Source: Byssothecium circinans | Lineage: Eukaryota; Ascomycota; Dothideomycetes; Pleosporales; Massarinaceae | Direction of reading: 5' to 3' | DNA length: 64,000 nucleotides | Assembly: GCA_010015675.1 (NCBI GenBank) | Contig: ML976982.1 | Location: forward strand, 882,472 to 946,471 | Shown: in pieces, positions 23,237 to 36,326 of the stretch | How positions within the stretch are numbered: the first letter of the stretch is position 1 | How the letters are laid out: the number at the start of each line of letters is the position of its first letter | Notes under the pieces: generated by a model | The model's input: only the letters and a program-made list of their open reading frames with translations | Databases searched by the model: none | Told to the model about the DNA's origin: nothing | Translations under genes and position numbers: made by a program

Positions 23237-26200
23237 ATGCCCAACTTCAAGGTCAAGGCGTCGTACAAGTACGAGTCGCCCCACGAAGACGATCTGAGCT
23301 TCCCCGAGGGCCAGATTATCACCGTAACCGAGCAGGAAGACGACGACTGGTATGTCGGCGAATACATCGACGAGACCGGCTCCAAGCACGAGGGCCTGTT
23401 TCCGCGCAACTTCGTCGAGCGGTACGAGCCGGAGCTGCCTGCCCGTCCGAACCGAGCATCGAGACACAAGCCTTTGGAGCAAGTGACGGCTCAGCCAGCG
23501 CCTCCAACGCCCGACATTCCGCAGCAACAGCAACAGCAACAGCAGGAGCCAGAACCTGTGCAGCAAGATGCTCCCAACCCCCAGCCCCCGCCTGTTGAGA
23601 TTCCAGAGGCCGCCAGATCGCCGACCCTCTCCCCCAGATCGCCGACCTCGACACGCAGTGCAAAGGCCCCAGAAATCCCGCAAGCCCAAGAGCCGCCTGC
23701 AGCTCCAAAAGTGCCTGCAGCCGAGCCGGCAGCTGCTCCACCTACCAAGAAAGCTCCTCCGCCGGTAGCCTCAAAGTCGAATGCCTTCCGTGACCGCATC
23801 GCTGCCTTCAACCAGCCCGCGGCCGCCCCTATCCAACCCTATAAAGCTGGAGGTGGTCCCCCGAGCACTTTCATCAAGAAGCCTTTCGTCGCGCCTCCCC
23901 CGAGCCGCAATGCCTATGTCCCGCCCCCACGGGAGCCTCCGCAGGTAAAATCGTACCGCCGGGACGAAGATCCCGAAGTTGCTGAACGTCAGGCCCAAGA
24001 TCAGGAAAATGCGGAGCGTGCCGGCCTTGCGGGCAATACGAACGAGGGCGAAGGAGAGGAGCCGGCGCCCACGGTCAGTCTCAAGGAACGCATTGCACTT
24101 CTACAAAAACAGCAGCAGGAACAGGCAGCACGAGCCGCTGCATTGCACAAGGAAAAGCCCAAGCGACCGACGACGAGAAAGCGAACTGAATCCCATGGAG
24201 CTCGTGGTGAAGAAGATGAGTCGGGACTGGATAGGTCCGTGACAAGTGATTCAAAAGAGCGAGGATCAATGGACAATGCCCGTCCGCCTCGACCAGCTCA
24301 TGGCATGAAATCTCCTGAACACCGTGACTTGAACGATGCCAACGATGCCGACCAATCAGGCGCAGGCGAGACGGAAGATGCGGAAGGGTCGTCTACAAGC
24401 GTTGATGATGACGACGAACGCGCAAAGCATGCACGGGCTCCGGGCGCACCTGTCAGAGAGCCCGATGTCGGCGACGAGCAGGATGTGGAAGAGGAGGAGG
24501 AGGAGGAAGATGAGGAAGCCGCTGAGATTAGGCGCAAGGCAGCAATTCGCGACCGAATGGCGAGGCTTGGTGGTGGATTCGGAATGCCGGGAATGAATCC
24601 ATTCGCTATGAATTCAGCTGCTGGTGCCACGTCGCAGACAAAGAAGAAAGTTGCCGAGAAACAATCTACCGGCGATAGCGAGGAGTATGCTATGCCTCAA
24701 CAGCGGGTGCCTATGTTTGGGATGCCGGGCATGATAAGGAGTCCGGAAGTTGAGAATAAGCAACTCGCCGTGGAGAAGGAAGACGAGGAATCCCATCCCA
24801 TCACTCAATCACACGCGGCTGACGAAGTACCCGACGTTGAGGATGTGGCACAGCATCCACTGAGAACGCCTACCGCTGAGCATCCACCCCTACCAGACAG
24901 TAAGTTTCTCATCCCTCGCAAGCCTGTCGACGATTGTGTCAGTAAGAATATGGATACCTTGCGGTTGTCGTCTTCTGAGACCGTGTCAAAAACGTACTTC
25001 GCTTTTGATGGGGCCTCGGAATATGTTATGACCGTTAGCGTATGCAGTATGTTTCACGCGCTGTTCAATTTCGAAAGCAGTGGTTGCCTGGCGATGCTAA
25101 TATCATGCAGGACGTTCTATGCAAGACCCCCCGACTGAACGAGGTATCCCACCTCCGATTCCATCAGCATGTAAGTGTGAAAGCATGTTGGGTTGTACTC
25201 TGCTGACCTCAAAACAGCCCGTCCCCCGCCGCCAGCACCGATACGCTCGCCCAGTCCTGGGTCTGAGTCTGGAGACGAATTAACGGATGCGCAAGCGCAA
25301 TCTGTGGCATCTCCAAGGACGCCATCAGCTCTCCCGCCATCTAAACGGAGCTCGTACCTTGCGTCGGATGAGATGTCGGTTGATTCTCCGGACAAGCGGG
25401 CCATGCCACCAATCCCAATCGCCAGTCCTACGCTCTCTCCGACCGCAGTTTCTCGACCACCGCCTCCTCCGCCTCCTTTCAGTCCTGTATCTCGACAGGG
25501 AACAATAGAAAATGCATCGAGAAAGCTTGACCGTGAGGGTGAGACTGATTACGAAGGCGATTATGATACTGATATTGCTTCTGGCGCCCCCCACAAGGAT
25601 GCGTTAAAATCACATGCGCGAGAGTCGAGCATGGAGGATAACATGACGGCCGATGAAGGATCTGTTCGCTCTCCTATAACCCCTTTGGCACCTCCACCGT
25701 TGCCGCCTTCTGTTCCAAGAGCTGTACCTCCTCCTCCTCCTCCACCGCAACAACCTCCAAATAGGACGTCGATGGATGCTCCTCGGGGCGCACCACCGCC
25801 GGTTCCGGCCCCTTCTCGGGATTTTGATGATGATGACTACGATCCGTACAAATATACAGCACCGCCTCCAGCTCCGAGGGCCGTGCCACCTCCAGAAAAC
25901 TATCCTCATCTGCCACCGCGTCCTCCACAGCCAGCTATGCCTCCAATGCCTCCACCAATCCCCCAACAGGCCACGGAGCTCTCGGATGATAGTGACGATC
26001 TGTACTCGCAACCAAAACCGCGGAAATCACACGATAGGCCGCCGCCTCCCCCTCCCCAAGCTGCTCCGCATAACCATCGACCCCCACCGCTTCCGCAGGA
26101 TAGGGCACCACCTCCACCACCACCCCAAGAGCGAGGCCCTCCACCTCCGCCTCCGGCTGAGCCGTCTCAACCGCATCGAGCACCAAGCAACAGAAAATCT

Positions 26201-27016
26201 CTCGATGTGAACCGTGCGATGCAAGGCCGCACATCAGTGGATCAACCTCGCCCGTCTGTCAGTCAAGAATTTATTGCAAGAGATATCGACCTCGGCGTGT
26301 CATCACACTGGTGGACGCAACCGAACATGTTGCCTCCTTCTCTACAAGGCCGCACAGACGTGCTTACCGAGCTTCACGAGTCAAGGTCCGGTGAAACGGT
26401 GGAGAAGTTGATTCAAGTGCTCTACATGGATTACTCACAAACTATCATCTCGGCCCGCTTTGAGGCGAACAATGTGTCCAACGTCGAGCTCGAGCAACAG
26501 CAGGAGCCACCCCCAATGCGTCTTCGTCAAGATCAGCTTGAGGCCGCGCATGAGCAGTTCGGTGCAAGGATTGCAAAAGACGCCGAGTCCAAGCAGAACA
26601 CGTCCGTTCGTGACGGTAGTCCGATGGGTTTCATCAATCAACTCCTAAGCCCATATAAAGACGCTCTCAAGCCCGTATCGACACGTTCATTCGGTGCTCT
26701 TGTTTACGCCAACCTCGCAAATGCGTCTGTACAACAGTACGATGAGATTCGACCCGGTGATATTGTCACGTTCCGCAATACCCAGTTCAAGGGCACGCAC
26801 GGTCGTATGCATCAAAAGTACTCGTTCGAACTAGGCAAACCGGATTTTGTGGCCGTAGTGGTAGAGTGGGATGGTAGCAAGAAGAAGGTGCGTGTTTGGG
26901 AGCAAGGGAAGGAAAAGCCCAAGGTCAAAGAGGTAAGCTACAAACTGGAGGACCTGCGACGGGGTGAGGTCAAGGTTTGGCGAGTCATGGGGCGGCATTG
27001 GGTGGGGTGGAATTAG
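23237..27016 (+). CDS. BBC1: SH3-domain actin-patch protein Bbc1/Mti1
   Basis: Three exons: 23237-24899, 25111-25170, 25218-27016, giving 1173 residues. The SH3 domain fills residues 1-66 (DDDWYVGEYIDE, GLFPRNFVE). The middle is proline-rich and acidic, with many PPPPP runs that could bind SH3 domains or profilin. The last 250 residues form the conserved Bbc1/Aim3 C-terminal domain (starting near SHWWTQPNMLPPSLQGR and ending KVWRVMGRHWVGW), which has a cysteine-protease-like fold without evident activity. In yeast, Bbc1 restrains WASP/type-I myosin-driven actin assembly at endocytic patches. The first intron (211 nt) is long for this window; the tiny 60-nt exon preserves frame and reads IPPPIPSA into the next exon. 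A 22-G run follows the stop codon. Confidence 0.93.
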
Positions 27017-27039
27017 TCGGAGCGCAAGTGGAACGGAGT

Positions 27040-27061
27040 GGGGGGGGGGGGGGGGGGGGGG
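27040..27061. repeat. 22-nt poly-G tract in BBC1 3' region
   Basis: An uninterrupted run of 22 G begins 24 nt after the BBC1 stop codon. Such tracts slip in replication and sequencing, so the exact length is uncertain. In RNA it could form a G-quadruplex. Confidence 0.9.
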
Positions 27062-27977
27062 TGGAGAAGAAACCTTTATAACTATGTGTCCGGGCTGTTA
27101 GTCTCGAATAGGTGTGTTTGGTGCGGATGCGTGTAGTCATAAACATTCTTGGCGTCAGAGTCTTATTCGGTTTGTAGCATTTTGATTTACTGCGAATATA
27201 AATATTGAAAGCCAAGTGGCATGATTCATTGAGTTCCAACCGCAGGCAACACTGCAGGGGTGTGAATACTCTCTAGGCAGACACTGGTGCCTTAATGCAA
27301 TCGGTTTCTTGTATCAGAAATCTGTCTCATGTTTCGCAGTGCGAAGTCTTTCGCCGAACTAAAATTGCAGACAACCTTTATGAAGCGTCTCGGCTCAGAT
27401 TACTGTTACCCGCTTTCATCTACCCTGCTTACAATAATAAAAGCAGAGTATTTTGGAGGCGAATTTGATTCTCTAAATACAAGTTGCGAGACCAGAAACC
27501 AGGAACCTTTTTTTGTGCCGCGAGAATTTGACGACCTTGCATAACCCGTCAGTGACGGTAAACATCTTGCACCTTCCCATGTCATCTCACTCGCTTTTAC
27601 TTCAGTGCTTCATAAGTAAGGTGAGGAGGGGAGTATGAACGGATTTCCGCTTTGCGTCTTGATGACGGTGTTCATCCCATCAAGTCTTAGCGTCTTCACC
27701 CAGGTGCCGTTCTCGCGAGAACATGTGACCGCCAGTGCACAGTGCCAAGGCTCAACTAGCGGCACTAGTTACGCGAGCGTGAATGTTTTTACTTGCACCT
27801 CAAATCGTGGACCCTTCATCCACATCCCCGCTCACATCTGCCGGCTGCGACCTCAAAGCACCACGACGCCATCGGACACCATCAAATATACCCCCCAAAA
27901 CTGCTGTTACGGTCGAGATAGTGCCCCTGAGGAGGTGAATTACACGTGCTGGTGGTCAGACGTGCATTCTCGACAAT
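27062..27977. other. Intergenic region, no gene seen
   Basis: BBC1 downstream region and promoter of the next gene. A 163-codon frame at 27635-28126 overlaps the first exon of that gene in another frame and has no family features. Confidence 0.55.
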
Positions 27978-29557
27978 ATGTCACCTGCACCAATTACGCA
28001 AAACGCGACTGCAGCCGCCGCCCCGGTTTCGACTCCCTCAAGTTCGCCCGCTTCAACCACATCGGCAGCACCTACGCCGCCGCTGCAGAAACACATGCAG
28101 CCGCCTCATGCTCAACAAGGCCCTAGCCATCGTAAGTTAATACACGCTGATTATATCAACCGAGTTAGTCTAACAAGTCCAAAGCGACTCCCCCTCCTCA
28201 ATCAAACCCACCCCAAGGTTTCGACGACATCTTCCACCACAAGTTCATGACCATCATCCAAGCCTTTAAGCAGCGTGGAGAAACCGATCCCAACCAATCA
28301 CCACTCACCTCCAACGACCGCAAGGCCTTCATCATCAGTGCCTACGAGGAAACCGACAAGCAGTACTTCGGCGACCGTCCTCTTTCCGACCAAGACATCA
28401 AGCTGCGCGCCCTCACCAAGGTCTTCTATCGTGTTCTCGCCGAGGAACCCTGGTCCGAGGAGTGGATCCGCCCGCATGATGTCGAGCGTAAGCTCTCTCG
28501 CTTTGAGATGCACAAGGACTCAGTGGCTCTAGCCCGCGAGCATGGCATCCCTACTGTCCGCGAAGCTATTCATGCCGCACGCCTAGCGGAACTCAAGGCC
28601 AAGGACTTACCCCAAGACAAGACCAACCTGCGCGGTCCCTACGATGAGATCGAGGTAATCTTCATCCCCGGCACCGTCTCCTCAACCGCTACCGCCAAAA
28701 TTTCCCGCGACACCACCTATCCTGTCAGCGTAGCCAGTGTCGCGCACATCTTGCAGACCCACATCTGCCGCGACATGACACGCCCCTACATCATGGCGCA
28801 CAAGTTCGTAACCTGCACGGATACCGAGGAACTCACCCGGATGCGCCAGTTTGCCTGCGACGTCGTCGACTTTGCCCCCCATCTCCTCGACAACGACAAC
28901 TGCAGCCTCCTCATCATCCTGCTCATTCTCACGCGCTCCGAGATCTGCAAGCGTTTCGAGAACAATGGCATTCGCATTGAGGGCTCCACCATTTCTCACC
29001 GCAAGGCCGAGTGCATGAAGGGCAAGTTGGCCTGGAGGACTGTTGATGAACGCAAGCCCTTTGACAACGTCGCCACCGAGCTCCAGACCCGCGTCAAGAA
29101 TGCATGTTTTCCTGCTCCGCGCGCGCATCGTCCGGCGCCTAGTCGAAAGACGGCAGGGAATAGGAAGATGAACGTGGCCATGCCCGGTCCGCATTTCACT
29201 CACACACTTCCCGGCGCTGCTGGGGCGCCGCCCATCGGATTCTTCGCGGGACCGCAGATGCGTAGGCCCAGCGGAGCGAATGGAGTCCACATCAACATCA
29301 CCAACGGCAATGGAAATGGTCATAGTCATGGTCATGTGAACAGCAACGGCAACATCAACACCGGGATTAATATCCCCGCACCGCCGCGTACTCCATTCGG
29401 CTCCGGACCACCCCTTCCGTCGCCGCAGCAGTTGAAGCAGGCTCAAGCACAAGCACTTGCGCAGAAGCACAAACAGGCCAACACCCCACCTCAACCTCAA
29501 CCTTCACTCAACACTGGTCGCGGCGCCACTGCGGACGATCCCATGGACCTCGACTAG
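27978..29557 (+). CDS. Conserved-looking fungal protein of unknown function
   Basis: Two exons, 27978-28131 and 28185-29557, give 508 residues. The 53-nt intron has GTAAGT, a CTAAC branch point and an AAAG acceptor, and joins an Ala/Ser/Pro/Thr-rich N-terminus to FDDIFHHKFMTIIQAF. Residues of about 70-350 look like a folded, mostly helical domain (AYEETDKQYFGDRPLSDQDI, LLDNDNCSLLIILLILTRSE). The C-terminus is low complexity, with Asn/Gly/His repeats and a Gln-rich stretch, ending in DDPMDLD. No catalytic motif is visible and I do not recognise the family. The domain without enzyme motifs and the disordered tails suggest a regulatory or scaffold role, which is only inference. Confidence 0.78.
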
Positions 29558-31511
29558 GCGTCTAGGTACCTGAGGACCGTCCAAAAGTCGAAGAAGAGGC
29601 AGCAACACATGGACGCTGATTTGGGGGCTAGATACCTCAAATGTGTCAAGGCACTGAAGGAGAAGGGGAAATGATGGGTCGCTGGTTTTTCTTTTCCTCT
29701 CCTTGGGGTCTGTGCTTCACAGAACCATCTCACCATCACGAGAGGATTTTTCTTCTCCTTCTTTGTGGAAGGCTGAGGGTCGATACCAGTCCGTTTCTGG
29801 TCTGTGGTAAAGGTTTGCATTGCATGTATATGGCGCTGGTGGCTGCTGGTTTCCCTATCTTGTCCTTTCTGTCCCCCATTCTCCTCCCTTCCTTCCCCTT
29901 TTTCCTTTCCCTTTCCCTTTCTTTTCTTCTCCCATTCCATTGTACTTCTGGAAATGAGCGGCATTGCATCTTCATTCATCATGGCGACGGCGCATCAATC
30001 ATCACATCCCATCAGCATCCCGCGAAACTCGGCGTCTGGTTCTGGCTCTGGTGTGTAACAATACGGCGGCAGCTTGATGGCCTTGGCCCTTTTTTTTCTT
30101 CACTTCTTTCTTCACCACGGCGATTGGGAAAAGCATAGCATACAGTCGGAGAACGGATGGGTGGATGGTGTCTTCGATAAGGCGTTTGATGGTTGAGTGA
30201 CTGTGGTCGGGCTGGTTAGCTGAGTTCATTAGTTCAATCGAGAAAACTCGTGAATATGCGTTGCGTCCCTATAAGTGATGGAGTGATTGAGTATTATGGT
30301 ATTTTTCGTCCATGGTGAGCTGATCTGTATACAGTACATACTTCCACCAGGTTCCTTTGTCTCCGTGGTCCTTATTTAATATACGTTTAGAGCTACAAAG
30401 GAGCAAGCAATGTACAATAAATAATTAACCCGCGCAGACGGCAGTTCGGCAGACCCACGGAATCTATCATTGTTTCTACCTGCTAGCCTCCCTCCTTCCC
30501 TTCACCCTTCACCCTCATCTATTGCCTTCTTGCCCCTCTACTCTAATATCTTGGAAGTTGTGTCCTTTCTCTTTTTTCTCCTCCTGCTTCTGTGCCTGCA
30601 CCTACCGCCACATGGTCTAGGTTTTTAGAGCTTGATGCATTAGCTAGACAATACGAGTATGAGAAGGAGATAGAGGGTAGGATTCTCCACTGCTGGTATA
30701 GGTAAGCTTTTCAATAGCTTTTTGAGTTTACTCGAGACGGTTGGGTGGGGGAGTGAGCTTTGGGCGAGCTTTGCATGGGCTGGTTGTGTAAAGCTGATTT
30801 GGACATTTGCATATAACCATTCATAGGGGACTGCCTACGCATTGCTGCCGCATAGTAACGATGAAAGTCTTAAACAGCCCTATTGGATAGTAGGCATCGT
30901 TAGGATTAGAAGCAAGCAACTAAGTCATGCCTGCATAACATTAAAGCTGCTAATAAAGCGTCTAGATTAAGAACGCATACTGCAAGAGCTAATTAGTATC
31001 GAAGCAATACAATGCTTCACCTAAATATACTGAGTTACTTGAATATTGATATACACCTTGCACAGGGTTTTATTGAATAGATCCGAGTAGGTCAGCAGAG
31101 GCTTGTGAGCTCACCTTGTCTCAAACGTAGAATCAAAATTTGACCATGCTGTCTTAGGTTTGAGGATGTAAAACATGTCCGGGGACGCAAAAGCCACTGT
31201 ATTTAGCCCTCAGGAATTGGGGAAAAAATTCTAGCACATAGCATCAATGGTATGCTGAGCTTCCTGCCATGTATAGCGCTCGAGATTAGCCCGAGCGTGA
31301 ATTATGCTTTTTGGTGGTGAATCTGGATGAATATTTTCTCGCCAAATGCATATACCTGCGCACCTGCCTTCACCATTTGTTTTTATGCCTAAAATAATGT
31401 AATGACGTATGTCCTGGGCGCTTGGTGCCTACAAACACTACAAAATCTTGCCCACTGAAAACAACCCTCCAAACCCTCACCATCTACGAACGACGCATCC
31501 CAACCTACACA
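29558..31511. other. 2-kb intergenic region, partly AT-rich
   Basis: The first part is a pyrimidine-rich stretch (about 29.87-29.94 kb) in the 3' region of the upstream gene. From about 30.8 to 31.4 kb the DNA is AT-rich, with many TA and few CG steps, as in decayed or RIP-mutated sequence. No coding frame of note and no inverted repeat was identified. Confidence 0.5.
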
Positions 31512-32588
31512 ATGCAGTCGCTCCGCACCCTTCTCAAGCTCAACTCGAAAAAGGCGAAAGCTGACCCCGTTCCCCCTCTCCAAGGCTCCTCACGATGCCG
31601 CCTCCTCGAACTCCCCGCCGAGCTTCGGCTCAAAATCTATCACGAAATCGCACCGCGTGCCTTTCTCCCTCTCACACACCACAAGAACTACTTCGGCCTC
31701 TTCCTCTCGTGCAAGAAGATCCATCATGAGATGGAATATGAAGCCCTTTGCGCCTCCCTCATATTCCTCGACCATTACCGCACGCGCCTCGACAATTTCG
31801 TCTTCATGTTCGAGCCACACCGGTTTTCACTGGCATCATTCCTCCAAATCCGCATCCAAGTGCCAATCTGGTGCCTCGAGAGCAAGCGCAAGATGAACAG
31901 CATCGTCAAGAGCATCCAGGACGTGACCTCAGAACTGCATCTCAGCAGCCTCACCCTCATTTTCGAAGACGTCTTGCCTCCTCGCGTTTCGACGCTATCG
32001 CCGTGGCAGCTGAGCCGATTGAGCTCCATAGAACAACACGAGCTCCGCGATATCCTCCAAGACCTCTTGACGAACCCTCAGACGCCGCATCAGCTGGCCG
32101 CGCGATCGGGAAACCTCGCAGAGTACTACCGCCTCCCCATCACATACACCCAAGTCGTCAAGTTCGCGCTTCGAATCAACTGCCTCGTCACCCCTGCCAT
32201 CTGCAGCCACCACCACAACTTACGGAACGACATCACGCGCTCTTGCATCCACAGGGTCGTCCAATGGCGCAACGGGGTAGTGAACCTCCCGTCGGTCATT
32301 CCAAATCCTCTCTCCCCGTGCCATACTCGCAAGGTGGTTTTGGAGATTGCGAAGTTGGACCAGGACGACTATTCAAATAACAATGTGTATCTGTTTGGGT
32401 CGTGGACGCGGAGGATACGAATGAGTCCTGAATGGGAGGGTGAGGCGATGAGAAAAGAGGGATGGAACTTTTGCTGGTGGAGGGCGGATGGGAAGCAGGG
32501 TCACGCACTTGCTAGGAAAGAGCCGGTAAGCTTTGTTTGGGGCCAGAGGGAGGAGAGAAAGAAGAGGAAGAATGGTCGTCGTGCTTAG
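31512..32588 (+). CDS. F-box-like fungal protein (LPAELRLKIY type)
   Basis: A single exon of 358 residues from the ATG at 31512 (ACACAATGCAG); in-frame codons upstream begin only with TTG. Residues of about 30-50 read CRLLELPAELRLKIYHEI, the F-box-like start found in large families of Pezizomycotina proteins. It is followed by GLFLSCKKIHHEMEYE, also usual in these families. In canonical F-box proteins this segment binds Skp1 and recruits targets for ubiquitination; in this fungal family the function is mostly untested. The rest has no known domain, and the end is strongly basic (EERKKRKNGRR). A 13-G run follows shortly after the stop codon. Confidence 0.75.
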   Translation: MQSLRTLLKLNSKKAKADPVPPLQGSSRCRLLELPAELRLKIYHEIAPRAFLPLTHHKNYFGLFLSCKKIHHEMEYEALCASLIFLDHYRTRLDNFVFMFEPHRFSLASFLQIRIQVPIWCLESKRKMNSIVKSIQDVTSELHLSSLTLIFEDVLPPRVSTLSPWQLSRLSSIEQHELRDILQDLLTNPQTPHQLAARSGNLAEYYRLPITYTQVVKFALRINCLVTPAICSHHHNLRNDITRSCIHRVVQWRNGVVNLPSVIPNPLSPCHTRKVVLEIAKLDQDDYSNNNVYLFGSWTRRIRMSPEWEGEAMRKEGWNFCWWRADGKQGHALARKEPVSFVWGQREERKKRKNGRRA

Positions 32589-32613
32589 GTGGCCATGACG
32601 TGGATTTGGAGGA

Positions 32614-32626
32614 GGGGGGGGGGGGG
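32614..32626. repeat. 13-nt poly-G tract after the F-box-like gene
   Basis: An uninterrupted G run begins 26 nt after the stop codon, almost the same distance as the poly-G tract after BBC1. Confidence 0.9.
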
Positions 32627-34498
32627 AGTGAAGATAGATTGACTTAGATATGTGTTTCCGTGTTCTTCCGGGAACGTAAAAGCTCATTGAAGGGGTCTTC
32701 TGCGCCTTCGTAATAAATCAAAGAGATTGTACTTGTTCCGAAAGCCAGTCATGTAGTCTTGCACATTCGCCACATATGCATTGATCAGCCACTCACTCTT
32801 GAAGCTCTAACATTATTACAACTACTTATACCATGCTTAAAAGCATTGAAAGATTTTTCACAGACTCTTGTTGACTCGGTGGAAGAGCTGTCTGGTACCT
32901 CTGCTCATCTCCGGCCTTCAAATTCATAGGCTGCATGTCTGGAGACCCATACCCCACAATATAAATCATTGGGTACATGGAGCTGTTGTAGGAAGCTGAT
33001 ATGAGGTATAACATCACTTGAAATGGACGAGGACAGAAGACTATACATAAATGTGGAAGCTGTAAAGGGTTTGAATATCTTGATCTATGTATTGTAAAAC
33101 CGAGCTACGCCTGGTGAGTGCCTCAGATTAATACAACACGTTTTTCCAAACTTCTTCAATCGATGAAGAGCATCATTTAAGCAGGAAGTTCTTCGCTGCT
33201 CCCATGCGTCCCATTCCCATCTGCGGGCCAAATTCTCCCGATCATCTTTCCTTTGCCAACAAACCCATTCTTTCATCCACCGTGCATTATAATATCACCT
33301 CTATAACTCTCGTACATGCGTTCACAGCGATCTGCAGTTATGTAGCTACTCCGGGCCCCGTTGTCCTCTAACATTGTTAGATTCTAGGTGGGCCCAGATC
33401 CAACCACCATACCCCAATCATTAGGTGGCTGCTTTGCCCTCCTCTCCTCTGCATTGAGAGTATCTTCCAATCCTCCCACTCTTTCCCCCGAAGCTTTATA
33501 GCAGGCTCGCTATACACTTCTTCACTCTTGTTGTTGTGACATTTGGTTGAAAGGAGGGACAGGGGAGCCACTTGAGTTGGCGGTCGGCAAAGATAACGGT
33601 GTACGAACTGCGGTTCGCGCAGTAGGGTCGGAACAACAGGCGTCTGGTATATGGGTGGCGCGATTCGACGACGACTCCGTCGTTTCGTGGAGGGTGGACG
33701 ATTTGGTTCATATCTGGGATAAAGAATCAGTGAAACTACACTCTTTAAAACGATTTCAAGTGCTTGAAAGATTGGTATACATATGGTACATACCAATGGA
33801 CTCATTCTCCAGGACTGGCATCAGTCAGTTGCCCTTTTGGTGGCATCCCGTCCTTGTTAATAGGATCACCTCCTATATTACGTAGCTTTCTGTACAGTCA
33901 TACCACATTCCTAACTGTAGACAGACATGTTGATACCTTCCTGAGACATGTCGAAGGGCTGCAATAGGGTCCGCTTTCGGACCGTGTTGGATAACTCAAA
34001 GACACTGTTGATCCGCTCGTAAACGTAGCTTTCAACCCTATAATATTCTTAGCAGTTTATATGCTTGTTACTTCTGTGTTTGATTAGGTATTGCAAGCAA
34101 AGAGGGAAAGGCGATGTGTAAATATTCTCTGCGCAGTCGGCAACCAGCAATATAAACATTGTTCACAAGGTCCGTGGAATTGATGTGCTCCATTCTGTTG
34201 CTCAACATGTAGACATAATAAGGGGATGATATTCCGAAGGCGTTTGCAGTACAAGTCCGGCATGTCGCGTTGTTCGACACTGTGAGTGATATTGAAGCCA
34301 ATTTGGCGCTAAACTGAATTTGGCCTTGCAATGCTCGTGGACGTTCTGCTTGACCACCGCTGCTTGTTTGCCTGTTTGGCCCGTTGAATTTCTCCTCACC
34401 TGAAGCAAGCCTAATCCTTTGAGTGACAACTACTCCATCTCCCAAAGCAATTTCGTTCTCCCTGGAGCTTCGTCACTGTCACAACCACATTCCTCACC
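32627..34498. other. 1.9-kb intergenic region, no gene seen
   Basis: Short frames on both strands without domains; AT-rich around 32.7-33.1 kb. It contains the upstream region of the MYND pseudogene. Confidence 0.55.
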
Positions 34499-35658
34499 AT
34501 GGCACATCCGGACTTCTCTTTGAGCCTCCTCCAGCTCATCCCCGGCAACACCTCGTCCTGTGCAGTGGTTTACTGCAAAGCCCCTACCATCGACATCGCC
34601 CGCAACACCTGCTCCGATGCGCCAGCCCTCGACTTCTTCGGCGACCGACTGAAAGACGTCTGATACTGCAGCGAAGCACACCGCGACCAAGACCTCTCCG
34701 CCCACCAAGAAGTCTGCCAAAACCGCCGATGGCTCCGTGACGGCGAGAGGATTACGGATCTCTGCCGAGGACTCTTCCTCGCCAGCTGCAAGGTGATGTA
34801 CCAGCGGGTATTGACGAAAGTGGACAAGAGCAGCGTCCACAAACTCTTCTTCCTACCTTGTACAACGCCCGCTTCAGGGTCAGTCTTCTATAGTCCGGAA
34901 GTCGACGAGAAGGACCGCGTAGTGGCCTTGTGTCTGAACAGCTGCCTTCACACGACGCAGCTCGGCGCGCTAATGATCGCCTTCATGACTGCAGGGCGCG
35001 GCTACAGCAACTCACTACTGCACGTCTACGTCCGACCGAAGAAGAAGATCGAAGCTTGGTGGGACGGCGGCGACCAGATCAAGACAGAAGGCTATATGCA
35101 CTCCATCGTCCGCCTGTCTCCAAGCTTCCTCAGCTCCAGAACACGGATACTTGGGCACGCGATGGCATCATCAGCGACCCGTCGACAGATCAGTTCCTCT
35201 ATGCCGGTGAGCATTGCTCCCGTGGAAAACACTACCGGCAGAAGGTGAAGCCCAACACCGCCAGCTTCAGATACAGACTCGGCCGTTTCCTCGCACAACA
35301 CCGTCAACAGCTCATTCGGACAGGGAACGACCTCACTTGGGAGCGCTTCCAGCTTCTCGCTCAGGGGGCTACCTTTCGTGTGGTCAATAATGCTTTGTGG
35401 TCGGAGCTGGAGCGGTTGAGTGGTGCAGGTGCCATTCTTTCCCGGCCGCACTGATGGTCTGTGAGGGAGATGAGGAAGATATCGGCGAAGGTCAAGGCAG
35501 CTTTGAAGGAGGTCCGGAATAAGGCTGATCATATTGACCATGTTCTTCAGGCGAGTGTGGTGGAGAAGATGAGGATGAGGAAGGAGTTGATGGAGCAGTC
35601 TGATGGTGAAGGACACCGTGAACTCATGGAGATACTGTGGGAGGAAGGGATAAACTGA
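34499..35658 (+). pseudogene. Broken MYND zinc-finger gene
   Basis: From an ATG at 34499 the frame reads a MYND-like start (SSCAVVYCKAP) and then hits an in-frame TGA at 34661, directly before YCSEAHRDQDLSAHQEVC, the second half of the finger. The same frame stays open to about 35.1 kb, where homologous-looking sequence continues in the next frame (from QNTDTWARDGIISDPSTDQF), so a 1-2 nt indel is likely near 35.11 kb. That frame stops at 35454 and is open again from 35461 to 35658. None of the breaks coincides with a good splice site. The neighbouring intact MYND gene at 36.3 kb is probably a paralogue. Family members often act in protein contacts or in SET/MYND methyltransferases, but no SET domain is seen here. 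Confidence 0.65.
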
Positions 35659-36326
35659 ACTCTTGGGTGGTGATTTTGTAACGATATGAGAGCGCGAAGG
35701 ATATAGGGACTGACTGAGGATCCTCCAAAGTATGTAGGTGGTTTAGATGAGGCATGCCGTCCATTCCACGGCATCATGAATCCCTTTTGCTCGTCTATCG
35801 TCTGTCACATTCTATACGGTTCCTTCTACTCGTCATAGCCTCATAATAGGCTAGACTCTTCTCCAGCCTTGCAAAAGAAGCAACTGCGCATTGTTCCTGT
35901 AGAGAATATCAATAATGGTAGAACGCCGAATTGCCGACCATGATTACTTGGTAGGACAAGGGCTGAACGTGAATTTAAGACATTTCAGAATCACCCCGTA
36001 TACTCCATACTCTTTTATCTAGACTCAGGGATGTATAGTATCCTCCGTGTCACGTTTTTGCGTTGCATTTGGCTCGGATTTTCCGTGTTTCTAGCGTGGT
36101 CCGAGGTCTGCGAAGCGTTTGCTCAGGCAGTGGGGATCGGAAGACACATTTTCTTGCTTCTCACACCTAGCACAAACTTTTCTAACAACATCAGAACAGA
36201 GATCCGTATTCAAAGAACTACCCAACCCAAAGCCTCACCCATAACGTCCGCATTCCTCGATTCCGTCCCCCGATACCCGACGCCCTCTTCCCCGCCGAAA
36301 TCTGCGACCTTGAGCCGAGCAAGAGC
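35659..36326. other. Intergenic region between the two MYND loci
   Basis: About 670 bp; the promoter of the intact MYND gene is presumably here. No other feature identified. Confidence 0.5.

Noticed and set aside
23183..23689. 168-codon frame opposite the BBC1 SH3 region
   Set aside because: Antisense shadow of a conserved SH3 coding region; Gly/Arg/Leu-rich without motif.
27635..28126. 163-codon Cys-containing frame
   Set aside because: Overlaps the first exon of the following gene in another frame; that exon splices cleanly into a long coding exon, this one leads nowhere.
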